Assembly (NCBI RefSeq): GCF_000720425.1
Contig: NZ_JOAJ01000001.1
Location: forward strand, 868,001 to 932,000
DNA from: Nocardia rhamnosiphila NBRC 108938
GTDB taxonomy: Bacteria > Actinomycetota > Actinomycetes > Mycobacteriales > Mycobacteriaceae
DNA: 64,000 nucleotides
Direction of reading: 5' to 3'
Within the stretch, counting starts at the first letter, position 1, and every line of letters starts with the position of its first letter. Under the pieces are notes generated by a model that was given only the letters and a program-made list of their open reading frames with translations, ran no database searches and had not been told where the DNA came from. The position numbers and the translations under genes were made by a program. This document shows positions 35,705-43,573 of the stretch, piece after piece.

Positions 35705-36328
35705 GTGACGAAGCCATCGACGCGGGTCGAACGCCGTAAAGCCGAGCTGCGCCAGGAGATCATCGATACCGCCTTCGTCTGTTTCGCCGAGAAGGGCTAC
35801 CACGCGACCGGGATCGCCGATATCGCGACCCAGCTGGGCATCGGCCACGGCACCTTCTACCGCTACTTCAGCAACAAGCGCGACATCATCGACCATGTGA
35901 TCGACGATCTGGCGGCCCGGATCATCGACGCGCTGGGGACCGACAACGCGCCCGATGCCGCGACCACCCTGGACCAGTACCGGGAGCAGATCGACCGGAT
36001 CGGTGCCGCGCTCACCCGCATTCTCCTCGAGGATCGGCGCGTGGCCCGGCTGCTGCTGTTCCACGCGACCGGTATCGACGACGAGCTCACCAGGCGTCTG
36101 TACGGGCTGCTGGACACCGCGGACGCGCTCACCGCCGGATATCTGTACCACGGCGTCGAACTGGGTTATCTGCGTGCGGACCTCGACACGATCAACACCG
36201 CCCGGGCGGTGACCGGGATGCTGCTCGCCGGGGTGGCGCACGGGCTGCGCGATCCGGACGAGGCGGCCATCGCCGCGTTGAACAAGGCGATCCGGCGGCT
36301 GCTGATCGACGGTGTCCGCAAGGACTGA
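35705..36328 (+). CDS. TetR family transcriptional regulator
   Basis: 207 residues, GTG start. HTH near residues 14-60 (IIDTAFVCFAEKGYHATGIADIATQLGIGHGTFYRYFSNKRDIID), then a helical ligand domain. It is divergent from the BVMO gene with operator dyads between, so it is the likely local repressor. Confidence 0.9.
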   Translation: MTKPSTRVERRKAELRQEIIDTAFVCFAEKGYHATGIADIATQLGIGHGTFYRYFSNKRDIIDHVIDDLAARIIDALGTDNAPDAATTLDQYREQIDRIGAALTRILLEDRRVARLLLFHATGIDDELTRRLYGLLDTADALTAGYLYHGVELGYLRADLDTINTARAVTGMLLAGVAHGLRDPDEAAIAALNKAIRRLLIDGVRKD

Positions 36329-36401
36329 TACCGCGCCGCTGCGGTAATTCTCACCGCCGCGCTACCCGGAGTACCGGCGCGCGTGCACATACAGTGGAGA
36401 G

Positions 36402-37568
36402 ATGTCGCCGTTGGACGAATGGCATCCGTCCACCGTCGCGGACTGGAGTGACGAACGTCGCCGGGCCAGGTTGCGGGAGACGCGCCCGGACCACGGATGG
36501 AAGACGTTGCGCCGCACCAGACTGGCGTTGTTTCGGGTAGCCGCACTGCTGATGATCGTCGGGGTCGCGTTCGCGCAGTACTGGGAGCACGATGTCGAAC
36601 CGGAGCGCGTACGCCTCGCGCTGACCGAGCCCGCGCTGTTACCGATCGCCGCACCCGCGGACCCCGGTAAGCGCGATACCGCCGTCGTGGACCTGGTGGG
36701 GCTGGGCAATCTCAATGCCAGCGATACGGCCGCCGCGCTACCGGCGTTGCGCGAGATGGGCGCGGTCTGGGCGATCCGCTACGACAACCGGGGTATCGAC
36801 ACCGAGGTGATCGCCGACCTGATCGTCCGGGCCGCGGCCATGGCGGGGGTGCGCAATATCGTGCTCGCCGGGCACAGTATGGGCGGGGTGATCGCACTCG
36901 AGGTCGCCGAGCACATCCATATCGGCAGCGACCGCCGATTGGTGGGTGTGCTGCTGGACTGCACACCGCTGGACCTCGACGCGGTCCGCCCGGAAAGCCG
37001 CGGCCTGGGTGAGGACATGGTGCGCTGGATGGGCTGGCTTCCCGGCGCCCGGGAGAGCCGGGGATTGCGCACCGCGGTGGAAACCTATGCGCGCCGGGAG
37101 AGTTTCCTCGACCACAGCGGTGTCCCGGGTATCCGGTTCGCGGATTTCCGGAAAGCGGTGGGGCAGGTGCTGCACGACAAGATATTCAACGCCGACGCCG
37201 CCAGCAACGGCTTGATCGAGGCCCAGTTCCTGGCGATCGTGGCGGGCGGCGCGACCGATGATCTGCGTGCGGTGTCCAAGCCGGCGCACGGCAAACCACG
37301 GCCGGCCATCGTTTTCATCCGCCCGCACGATGGGAGCCGGGACCGGGTGGTGGATGTCGCGCGCACCCAGCAGGTCCTGATCGACAAGGTCGGGGGCGTG
37401 AACGGGAATCTGCTGGTCGTGAAACCGCGGGGCACCGGCCACGCGAATCCGCGGCAGCGTCCCGCCGAATACAACAAGGTGATCGCGCAGCAGGTACTGC
37501 CGTTCGTGGAGCGGTACCAGGCGCGGATCAGCAGTGTCGCCGGCGCGGTGCCGGCCTGGCACCGATAG
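36402..37568 (+). CDS. Membrane-anchored alpha/beta hydrolase
   Basis: 388 residues: a basic cytosolic N-terminus, one membrane helix (about 41-60, LALFRVAALLMIVGVAFAQ), then an extracytoplasmic hydrolase with nucleophile S159 in GHSMGG and a late His in GTGHANP. Substrate unknown. It follows the TetR gene by 73 bp on the same strand and may be co-transcribed. It ends in a hairpin shared with the convergent TetR gene. Confidence 0.82.
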   Translation: MSPLDEWHPSTVADWSDERRRARLRETRPDHGWKTLRRTRLALFRVAALLMIVGVAFAQYWEHDVEPERVRLALTEPALLPIAAPADPGKRDTAVVDLVGLGNLNASDTAAALPALREMGAVWAIRYDNRGIDTEVIADLIVRAAAMAGVRNIVLAGHSMGGVIALEVAEHIHIGSDRRLVGVLLDCTPLDLDAVRPESRGLGEDMVRWMGWLPGARESRGLRTAVETYARRESFLDHSGVPGIRFADFRKAVGQVLHDKIFNADAASNGLIEAQFLAIVAGGATDDLRAVSKPAHGKPRPAIVFIRPHDGSRDRVVDVARTQQVLIDKVGGVNGNLLVVKPRGTGHANPRQRPAEYNKVIAQQVLPFVERYQARISSVAGAVPAWHR

Positions 37569-37609
37569 GGCCGGGCGCGCGGTACCGGCCCGCGACCGGT
37601 GATCACCGG
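37568..37609. terminator. Convergent-gene hairpins
   Basis: GGGCCGG (37568-37574) pairs with CCGGCCC (37585-37591), directly at the hydrolase stop. The perfect palindrome CCGGTGATCACCGG (37596-37609) covers the stop of the opposing TetR gene. Together they may serve as a two-way terminator. Confidence 0.45.
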
Positions 37610-38175
37610 GCCGGGACGATCTCCGGTACCGGCCCGGTCAGGTAGCGCTGGATCGTCGGGCCCAGCCAGGCGATCACCTCGGGTCCGGTCATGGCGGCCA
37701 CCGGCGAAAACGCGAGGACGAAACGGCACAGCGCCATACCCAGGATCTGAGACGCCGCCAGGCCGGCGCGAGTGGGTGCCTCCCCGGGGTCGTCGCCGGC
37801 CTTCGCGATCACCGGACCCAGTTGGGTCGCGAAGATCGATCGCATGCGGTCGGCCGCCGCCGGATTGGTGACCCCGGCCCGCAGCAGGATGAGCAGGGTT
37901 TCGTCGCGCTCCCAGCGATCCAGGAAGTGCGCCACCAGGGCCGGACCGATCCGGTCGAGTGGCACCTCCGTCAGATTCGGTAACTCCAGATCGAATTCGG
38001 CGGCTGCCGCGAACAGTCGCTCCTTGTTGCCGTAGTACCGCATCACCATGGCCGGGTCGATTCCGGCATCGGCGGCGATCGCTCGGATCGTCGCCCGGTC
38101 GTACCCGTCGGCGGCGAAACGCTCCCGGGCCGCGGTGAGGATGACCGCCTTCGTTTCTTCCGAGGTCCTTCTCAT
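37603..38175 (-). CDS. TetR family transcriptional regulator
   Basis: 190 residues, ATG 38175. HTH (ILTAARERFAADGYDRATIRAIAADAGIDPAMVMRYYGNKERLF) followed by the C-terminal pattern seen in TetR_C_7-like regulators (LVAHFLDRWERDETLLILLRAG). It is divergent from an FAD monooxygenase, with three related dyads in the 95-bp space, and so is its probable repressor. Confidence 0.92.
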   Translation of the reverse strand: MRRTSEETKAVILTAARERFAADGYDRATIRAIAADAGIDPAMVMRYYGNKERLFAAAAEFDLELPNLTEVPLDRIGPALVAHFLDRWERDETLLILLRAGVTNPAAADRMRSIFATQLGPVIAKAGDDPGEAPTRAGLAASQILGMALCRFVLAFSPVAAMTGPEVIAWLGPTIQRYLTGPVPEIVPAR

Positions 38176-38250
38176 GCCAACAAGTGTAGGCCAACGACTG
38201 TTGACAAGGTTCGCGGCCCGGCATAACCTCAATGCCAACAAGTGTTGACA
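38174..38250. promoter_or_regulatory. TetR operator set, CAACA/TGTTG dyads
   Basis: The sequence ATGCCAACAAGTGT occurs twice (38174-38187 and 38232-38245). The second copy completes a perfect dyad CAACA-AG-TGTTG (38236-38247). Between them lies CAAC-GACT-GTTG (38192-38203). One site overlaps the TetR start codon and one is 24 bp upstream of the monooxygenase ATG, consistent with autorepression and divergent control. Confidence 0.72.
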
Positions 38251-38270
38251 TCCGGAGAGCAGGTAGAACG

Positions 38271-39416
38271 ATGACCACCGAAATCGCAGATGTCCTGATC
38301 GTCGGCGCGGGCCCGGTCGGTCTCACCGCCGCCGTCGTACTGACCCGGCTCGGCCATGAGGTCGTGATCGTCGACAGCCAGGCCGAAGGGGCGAACACCT
38401 CCCGAGCGGCGGTGGTCCACCCTCACACCCTCGAGTTGCTGGAGCCCTATGGGGTGACGCGGCCGTTGGTCGGTCGCGGTCTGCACACTCCCGACTTCAC
38501 CATCCGGGATCGGGACCAGGTGCTGATCGCTGTTCCCTTCGACAGACTCCCCACCGCCTACCCCTACACGCTGATGATCTCGCAGGCCGATACCGAAAAA
38601 TTCATTCTGCAACGGCTCACCGAACTCGGCGTCCCGGTGCGGCGCCCCGTCGAGGTGACCACGGTGGTCCAGGACGCCGACCTGGTGACGGTCACCCTCG
38701 CCGACGGAGAGCAGATCCGCGCCCGGTATCTGATCGGCGCCGACGGTCTGCACAGCACGGTGCGCGAACAGGCCGGTATCGGGTTCACCGGCGGCAGTTA
38801 TGCCGAATCGTTCACCCTGGCCGATGTGCGGGTCTCCGGTGGGGTCCCGAAGGACGAGGTGATCCTGTACTTCTCCCCGGCCGGGCTCGTCGTCGTGGCA
38901 CCGCTGCCGGACGATATGTACCGGATCGTGGCCACCGTGGACGAGGCGCCGCACGAGCCCGACATCGCCTTCGTACAACGACTGCTGGACGAACGTGGTC
39001 CGCAAGCACAACCGGCGGTGGTCGAGGAAGTGGTCTGGGGTTCACGTTTCCGCGTGCACCACCGTATCGCCGATCGTTTCCGGGACCGTCGCATCCTGCT
39101 GGCGGGCGACGCCGCCCATGTGCACTCGCCGGCCGGCGGACAGGGCATGAATCTGGGGATCGAGGACGCGGTCACCGCCGCGACGACCCTGTCCCGGGTG
39201 CTGCGCGGTGAGTCACCGGACCTGCTCGACGAGCACGCCGCGGCCCGGCGGCGCACGACGGAGTCGGTGGTCGCGATCGCCGGCCGGCTCACCTCGCTGG
39301 CGACGGTCCCGCCCGCGGTGCGCCCGATCCGGAATATCGCCATGCGCCTCGCGGGCCGGACGGCACTGGTACGCAACAAGCTGGCCTGGCGGTTGTCCGG
39401 TCTCGACCGTCGCTGA
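38271..39416 (+). CDS. FAD-dependent aromatic-ring-type monooxygenase (PHBH fold)
   Basis: 381 residues. Motifs of class A flavoprotein hydroxylases: GxGxxG (VGAGPVGLTAA), DG motif (LIGADGLHSTVR) and GD motif (ILLAGDAAHVHSPAGGQGMN). The family hydroxylates aromatic or polyketide substrates, and members also inactivate antibiotics such as rifampicin or tetracycline. Regulation by a divergent TetR fits detoxification or catabolism. ATG 38271; an upstream in-frame ATG at 38232 lies within the operator. Confidence 0.9.
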   Translation: MTTEIADVLIVGAGPVGLTAAVVLTRLGHEVVIVDSQAEGANTSRAAVVHPHTLELLEPYGVTRPLVGRGLHTPDFTIRDRDQVLIAVPFDRLPTAYPYTLMISQADTEKFILQRLTELGVPVRRPVEVTTVVQDADLVTVTLADGEQIRARYLIGADGLHSTVREQAGIGFTGGSYAESFTLADVRVSGGVPKDEVILYFSPAGLVVVAPLPDDMYRIVATVDEAPHEPDIAFVQRLLDERGPQAQPAVVEEVVWGSRFRVHHRIADRFRDRRILLAGDAAHVHSPAGGQGMNLGIEDAVTAATTLSRVLRGESPDLLDEHAAARRRTTESVVAIAGRLTSLATVPPAVRPIRNIAMRLAGRTALVRNKLAWRLSGLDRR

Positions 39417-39448
39417 CCCACGAACCCGCTCGAACAAAGGATACGACA

Positions 39449-39508
39449 GTGGAAATCGCCAACGACCGGCTCGCCGCCCAGTCGATCATCTACCGCCGGA
39501 CGCGTTGA
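39449..39508 (+). pseudogene. Very short ORF, possible SnoaL/NTF2-like 5' remnant
   Basis: GTG at 39449, with AAAGG about 10 bp ahead, opens 19 codons starting VEIANDRLAAQSIIYR and then stops. The phrase resembles the first helix of SnoaL_4/NTF2-like proteins (DRLAIQELIYRY). It is too short to be sure. The rest of such a gene is not present downstream. Confidence 0.3.
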
Positions 39509-39539
39509 CCGGCCCAGCGGACCCACAGACAGAACCGTC

Positions 39540-39567
39540 CCGGTCCACTGCCGAGGCAGTGGACCGG
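39540..39567. terminator. Terminator-like hairpin
   Basis: A perfect 13-bp stem, CCGGTCCACTGCC and GGCAGTGGACCGG, with a minimal GA loop (realistically 4 nt). It stands between the monooxygenase side and the remnant/two-component operon ending on the other strand. Confidence 0.65.
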
Positions 39568-39577
39568 CGCAACCGGG

Positions 39578-39658
39578 TCAGGCGCCGCCGGCGCCGCAGG
39601 AGATATTGATCGGGGTACCGGTGATCGAGCGGGCTGGATCGGAGGCCAGGATGTGGAT
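39578..39658 (-). pseudogene. 3' remnant of a short-chain dehydrogenase gene
   Basis: Minus-strand codons upstream of the stop at 39578 read IHILASDPARSITGTPINIS followed by CGAGGA. This is the usual SDR C-terminal pattern (ASD..R.ITG..L.V.CG). Upstream the frame turns into unrelated sequence with no Rossmann or YxxxK motif, so only the last about 26 residues survive. With the short ORF at 39449 it marks a deletion scar. Confidence 0.5.
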
Positions 39659-39768
39659 ACAGCAGCAGGGCGGACCGACTGAACGCCGGTTCGGCCTCGG
39701 ATTCGATACCCACACCGCGGATCACCCGTATACCGTCGGCGGCGATGTCGAGTGTCCGGCTGTCGGGG

Positions 39769-40446
39769 TCATTGTTCTGCGTCGCGGACCAATAGCGCGA
39801 TCTGTACTCGATTGGCGACGCCCAGCTTGGTGAACAGATTGCCGGTGTGTGCCTTGACGGTGGCGACGGTGACCTGTAACCGCGCGGCGATCTCCGGGTT
39901 GGCCAGCCCGTCCGCGATGGCTCGCGCGGTGTCGAGTTCGCGTTCGGACAGGGCAGCCAGTCGTTTCCGCGCGGCGTCGCGGGAGGCGCTGCGGGCTTCG
40001 GTGGAACCCGGCCCGGTGGCCGCGGCGATCACCCGCGCTGTGACCGTGGGGGACAGCACGGGGTTGCCGGCTGCGACGGTGCGTACCGCGTCGGCGATCC
40101 GGGCGGGCGGGGTGTCCTTGAGAACGAAGCCGAGTGCCCCGGCGCGTAGGGCACCGAGCACCAGCTCGTCGGAGTCGAAGGTGGTCAGCATGAGTACCGC
40201 CGGCGCGGCCGGTACGGCGCGGAGGTACCGGGTGGTCTCGACGCCGTCGCGGCCGGGCATCCGCACATCCATCAGCACGACGTCCGGCCGCTGTTCGGCC
40301 ACCACCTCGAGCGCGGTGTCCCCGTCGGCGGCCTCCGCGACGACGGTAAGATCCGGCTCGCCGTCGATGACGAGTCGTAGCGCCATCCGCACCAGCTGGT
40401 CGTCGTCGACGATGACAACGCGCACCGTCTCCTGTTCGCTGTGCAC
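39769..40446 (-). CDS. NarL/FixJ-type response regulator
   Basis: 225 residues: receiver (VDDD at 13-16, phospho-acceptor D60 in LMDVRMPGRDG, K in FVLKDTPP) and LuxR HTH (LSERELDTARAIADGLANPEIAARLQVTVATVKAHTGNLFTKL). ATG 40446 abuts the stop of the kinase gene, so they form an operon. Target genes unknown. Confidence 0.93.
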   Translation of the reverse strand: MHSEQETVRVVIVDDDQLVRMALRLVIDGEPDLTVVAEAADGDTALEVVAEQRPDVVLMDVRMPGRDGVETTRYLRAVPAAPAVLMLTTFDSDELVLGALRAGALGFVLKDTPPARIADAVRTVAAGNPVLSPTVTARVIAAATGPGSTEARSASRDAARKRLAALSERELDTARAIADGLANPEIAARLQVTVATVKAHTGNLFTKLGVANRVQIALLVRDAEQ

Positions 40447-41631
40447 TCATGCTCTTTTCTCGTGATCGTGCTCCGGCCAGGGAAGTTGCGCGATGAGAAC
40501 GTACCCGTTGTCGGATGTGCGATGGTGGTCGAGTGTTCCGCCGGCAAGGGAGATTCGTTCGGCGAGGCCGAGGAGACCGAAGCCCGAGGCCGGTGGCCGG
40601 GCGACGGCGGTGGCGGCCGCCGAATTGCGGACGCTGACGTGCAATTCGCCGCCGGGCGTCCCGTCGACGGTGATGTGGACCTCCGCGGCCGGGGAATGCT
40701 TCGCGGCGTTGGTCAGCCCTTCCTGAATCACCCGATAGCCGGTCCGTCCGACGGTATCGGGTGGGGTGGCGGTCACCGTGCTGGCGAGTGTGACGTCCAG
40801 GCCCGACGACCGGGCGTCGGCCACCAGCTCCGAGATCCGGTCCAGCGTGGGTTGCGGTGGTTCGGGGCGGTCGGGGTCGGCGCGAAGGACACCGAGGACG
40901 TCGCGGAGTTCTTCCAATGCTTGGCGGGAACCGTCGGCGATCCCGCGGATCAGCGTGCGTTTCTCCGCGGCGGGGAGGTCGTCGCGGTGGTCCAGGACGC
41001 CGGCTTGCATCGCGACCAGCGAGATGCGGTGCGCGAGCACATCGTGCATTTCGCGGGCGATCCGATTGCGTTCCGTGGCCTGTGCCTGCGCCGCCCGGGC
41101 GGCCTGTTCGCGTTCCGCGCTGTCGGCGCGGTCCCGCAGCCATCGCACTTCGGCGCGACGGGCGTCGATGGCCACACCGGTCGCCACCGCGATCCCCGCG
41201 CTCAGCAGCGGCATCGCGAGTTGTAACCAGATCGGGGCGGGCAGCGTGTCGATCGGGTAGAGGTCTTCGGTGAACTGCGCCGCGGACACATACGCCACCA
41301 CGACCACCCCGATCTCGAGCGGACGGCGGCGAGTGGACAGCGAACACAGTGCCAACAGCGCGGCACCGGTGGCGAGCGCCGACGCCGCCGACGCGATCGC
41401 GACCGCCAGGGCGACGGTGAACGGGAACCGCCGCCGCCACAACAGCACCGTCAGGCAGGCAACGGCGATCAGCGGATCACCGGTGACGAACCAGACGCAT
41501 GTATCGGCCGCGCAGCCCGCCGGCAGCGCCATGGCGACGGAGAACCAGAAGGGGATACCGAGTATCGCGGCCGCCGTCAGCCGCCAGGTCTGCTGCCATG
41601 CCCCGAGTCGTGCGGCGCCGTCGGTATCCAC
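40447..41631 (-). CDS. Sensor histidine kinase (HisKA_3 type)
   Basis: 394 residues: four to five N-terminal membrane helices, a short coiled linker (AEREQAARAAQAQATERNRIAREMHD) containing the phospho-accepting His, and a HATPase domain (EGLTNAAKHSPAAEV, GFGLLGLAERISLAGGTL). GTG 41631 begins the plausible cytosolic N-terminus. Partner of the adjacent response regulator. Little extracellular sequence, so it probably senses membrane state. Confidence 0.9.
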   Translation of the reverse strand: MDTDGAARLGAWQQTWRLTAAAILGIPFWFSVAMALPAGCAADTCVWFVTGDPLIAVACLTVLLWRRRFPFTVALAVAIASAASALATGAALLALCSLSTRRRPLEIGVVVVAYVSAAQFTEDLYPIDTLPAPIWLQLAMPLLSAGIAVATGVAIDARRAEVRWLRDRADSAEREQAARAAQAQATERNRIAREMHDVLAHRISLVAMQAGVLDHRDDLPAAEKRTLIRGIADGSRQALEELRDVLGVLRADPDRPEPPQPTLDRISELVADARSSGLDVTLASTVTATPPDTVGRTGYRVIQEGLTNAAKHSPAAEVHITVDGTPGGELHVSVRNSAAATAVARPPASGFGLLGLAERISLAGGTLDHHRTSDNGYVLIAQLPWPEHDHEKRA

Positions 41632-41858
41632 CCGGCCATTATCGCGACACCGACCGGCCGGTAGCAGCAGCCCAGCGGCCGAGGTGTGCTCGACTCGGGT
41701 CGAATCGCCGCCTCGACTTTCGTCGAACACGATTGCCGCCGCCGGAGCGATGTGCCGGCGGGGCGGGCTCGACAGACTCGTTCATGTACCAGCCGGACAC
41801 GAGCCCCAGCGGACGGTGTGCTCGTGGTAGGCGCCATTTCGGCGGGGAGTAGCAGCAT

Positions 41859-43364
41859 ATGAATCGACAACGGACCCCGAGCCTGAGCCTGCTGGCCGTG
41901 CTCGGTCTCACCGGAGCGCTGGTCGGGGCGCCCATCGTGGCCGCGGAGCCGGCCGAAGGCCCCGCAGCGCAGGTGCAGTGGGGCGCATGTCCGGAGGGGG
42001 TCGAAGATCCCGCGGCCGGGCCGGCCCGGTTGCAGTGCGCCACCGTGCCGGTGCCCCTGAACTACAGCGAGCCCGAGGGCGTGCAGATCGAGATCATGAT
42101 CTCCCGGCTGGCGAGTAAGAACCCGGACAAGCGCCGCGGAGTGTTGTTGCTCAACCCGGGTGGTCCGGGTGGCCCGGGCTTGGACCAGCCCAATTTCCTG
42201 GCTGCTCAGGGGCTGCCCGGCGATGTGCTGGACAGCTATGACGTGATCGGAATGGATACCCGCGGGGTAGGGCATTCGGCGCCGGTGAGCTGCGGGTTCA
42301 CCGATGATCAGGCGTACTTCGGCAATATCCCGCCGTATGCGGTGAACGATGCGGCGGTCACCGAGCGGGCCACGGTCGCCCAGGGGGTCGCCGAGCAGTG
42401 CGCGGCCAACGACCACGAGGGCCGGTTGCGGTACGTGTCGACGGCGAATATGGCCCGGGACCTGGACCGGATCCGGGCGGCGCTGGGTGAGGAAAAGGCC
42501 GGCTTTCTCGGCTACTCCTACGGTACCGCGCTGGGCGCGGCCTACGCCTCGATGTTCCCGCAGCAGGCCGACCGCATCGTGCTCGACAGCAATATCGGTG
42601 ACACCTACCTCGACCACGACGGGATGCGTCTGTACGGCCTCGGAATGGAAGAGACGTTCCCCGACTTCGCTGAATGGGCCGCCGCCCGCCACGACACCTA
42701 CGGTCTGGGCCGCACACCGGAAGAGGTGCGGCGGACGTACTTCACCCTCGCCGAGCGACTCGACGCGAACCCGGTGGACGGGATGGACGGCAGCCTCTTC
42801 CGGTTCGGCACCTTCTTCACGCTCTATCGCCCGGCGTTGTACGCACCGGCGGCCGAAAGCTGGAAATCGCTGCTCGAGACCGGACGTCCCGGGCCTGCGG
42901 GCGGCCGCCTGCCAGGTACCGGCGCGCCTTCGCCGAACGATAACGCCTGGTCGGTCTTTCTGGCCGTGACCTGCAACGATGTCGAATGGCCGGAGGAAAT
43001 CCAGACCTACCACCGTGCCGTCGCCGAAGACCGGGAACGGTACCCGCTCTACGGCGCGGCCGCCGCGAACGTCATGCCCTGCGCCTACTGGAAGCTCGGG
43101 CCGTCCGAGCCTCCGGTACGGATCGACAACACCGGCCCGGCCGATGTGCTGATCGTGCAGAACCAGCGCGACCCGGTCACCCCGCTACGCGGCGGCGAGC
43201 TGCTCGACGAGAAGTTCGGTCAGCGGTCCCGCTTGGTCACTGTCGACGGGAGTGGGCACGGGGTCTATGTTCTCGGCGCCAACCCCTGTGCGTCCGACGT
43301 CGTCACCAGCTACCTGGTGGACGGCACCATGCCCGAGCACGACATGACCTGTCGGGCGGGCTAG
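41859..43364 (+). CDS. Secreted alpha/beta hydrolase with TAP-like C-terminus (tripeptidyl-aminopeptidase type)
   Basis: 501 residues with a signal peptide (SLSLLAVLGLTGALVGAPIVAA, cleavage near AA-EP). The core has the oxyanion loop LNPGGPGGPG, nucleophile S220 in GYSYG, acid in VIVQNQRDPVTP and His in GSGHGVY, ending in paired cysteines. This is the SlpD/SlpE/TAP family of exopeptidases and esterases. ATG 41859. It is divergent from the two-component operon. Confidence 0.88.
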   Translation: MNRQRTPSLSLLAVLGLTGALVGAPIVAAEPAEGPAAQVQWGACPEGVEDPAAGPARLQCATVPVPLNYSEPEGVQIEIMISRLASKNPDKRRGVLLLNPGGPGGPGLDQPNFLAAQGLPGDVLDSYDVIGMDTRGVGHSAPVSCGFTDDQAYFGNIPPYAVNDAAVTERATVAQGVAEQCAANDHEGRLRYVSTANMARDLDRIRAALGEEKAGFLGYSYGTALGAAYASMFPQQADRIVLDSNIGDTYLDHDGMRLYGLGMEETFPDFAEWAAARHDTYGLGRTPEEVRRTYFTLAERLDANPVDGMDGSLFRFGTFFTLYRPALYAPAAESWKSLLETGRPGPAGGRLPGTGAPSPNDNAWSVFLAVTCNDVEWPEEIQTYHRAVAEDRERYPLYGAAAANVMPCAYWKLGPSEPPVRIDNTGPADVLIVQNQRDPVTPLRGGELLDEKFGQRSRLVTVDGSGHGVYVLGANPCASDVVTSYLVDGTMPEHDMTCRAG

Positions 43365-43379
43365 TGTTCCGCGCCTGAG

Positions 43380-43554
43380 GTGTCGGTGTGCGACAACCTT
43401 GCCACACACAAGACCCCGATCGTCGACGAATGGCTCGCCCGGCACCCCGCTTCCACATCCACTTCACCCAGACGGGCTCGTCCTGGCCCGGCCGTTCGTC
43501 TGGAAGAAAACTGCAGAGGAGATCCGGCCGACGTCCGGATCCCATTGCCGGTAG
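43380..43554 (+). mobile_element. Decayed IS630-family transposase remnant
   Basis: Three out-of-frame pieces of the transposase C-terminus lie in order. Frame A: SVCDNLATHKTPIVDEWLARHP. One base is missing after CACCCC, then frame B continues RFHIHFTQTGSSW. An internal deletion follows, then frame C ends RPFVWKKTAEEIRPTSGSHC before the stop at 43552. CDN carries the second catalytic Asp of the DDE domain; the region holding the final Glu (NQVERWF in intact copies) is deleted. No terminal repeats were found. Confidence 0.75.
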
Positions 43555-43573
43555 TGGGTTTACGGGCCGCAGG

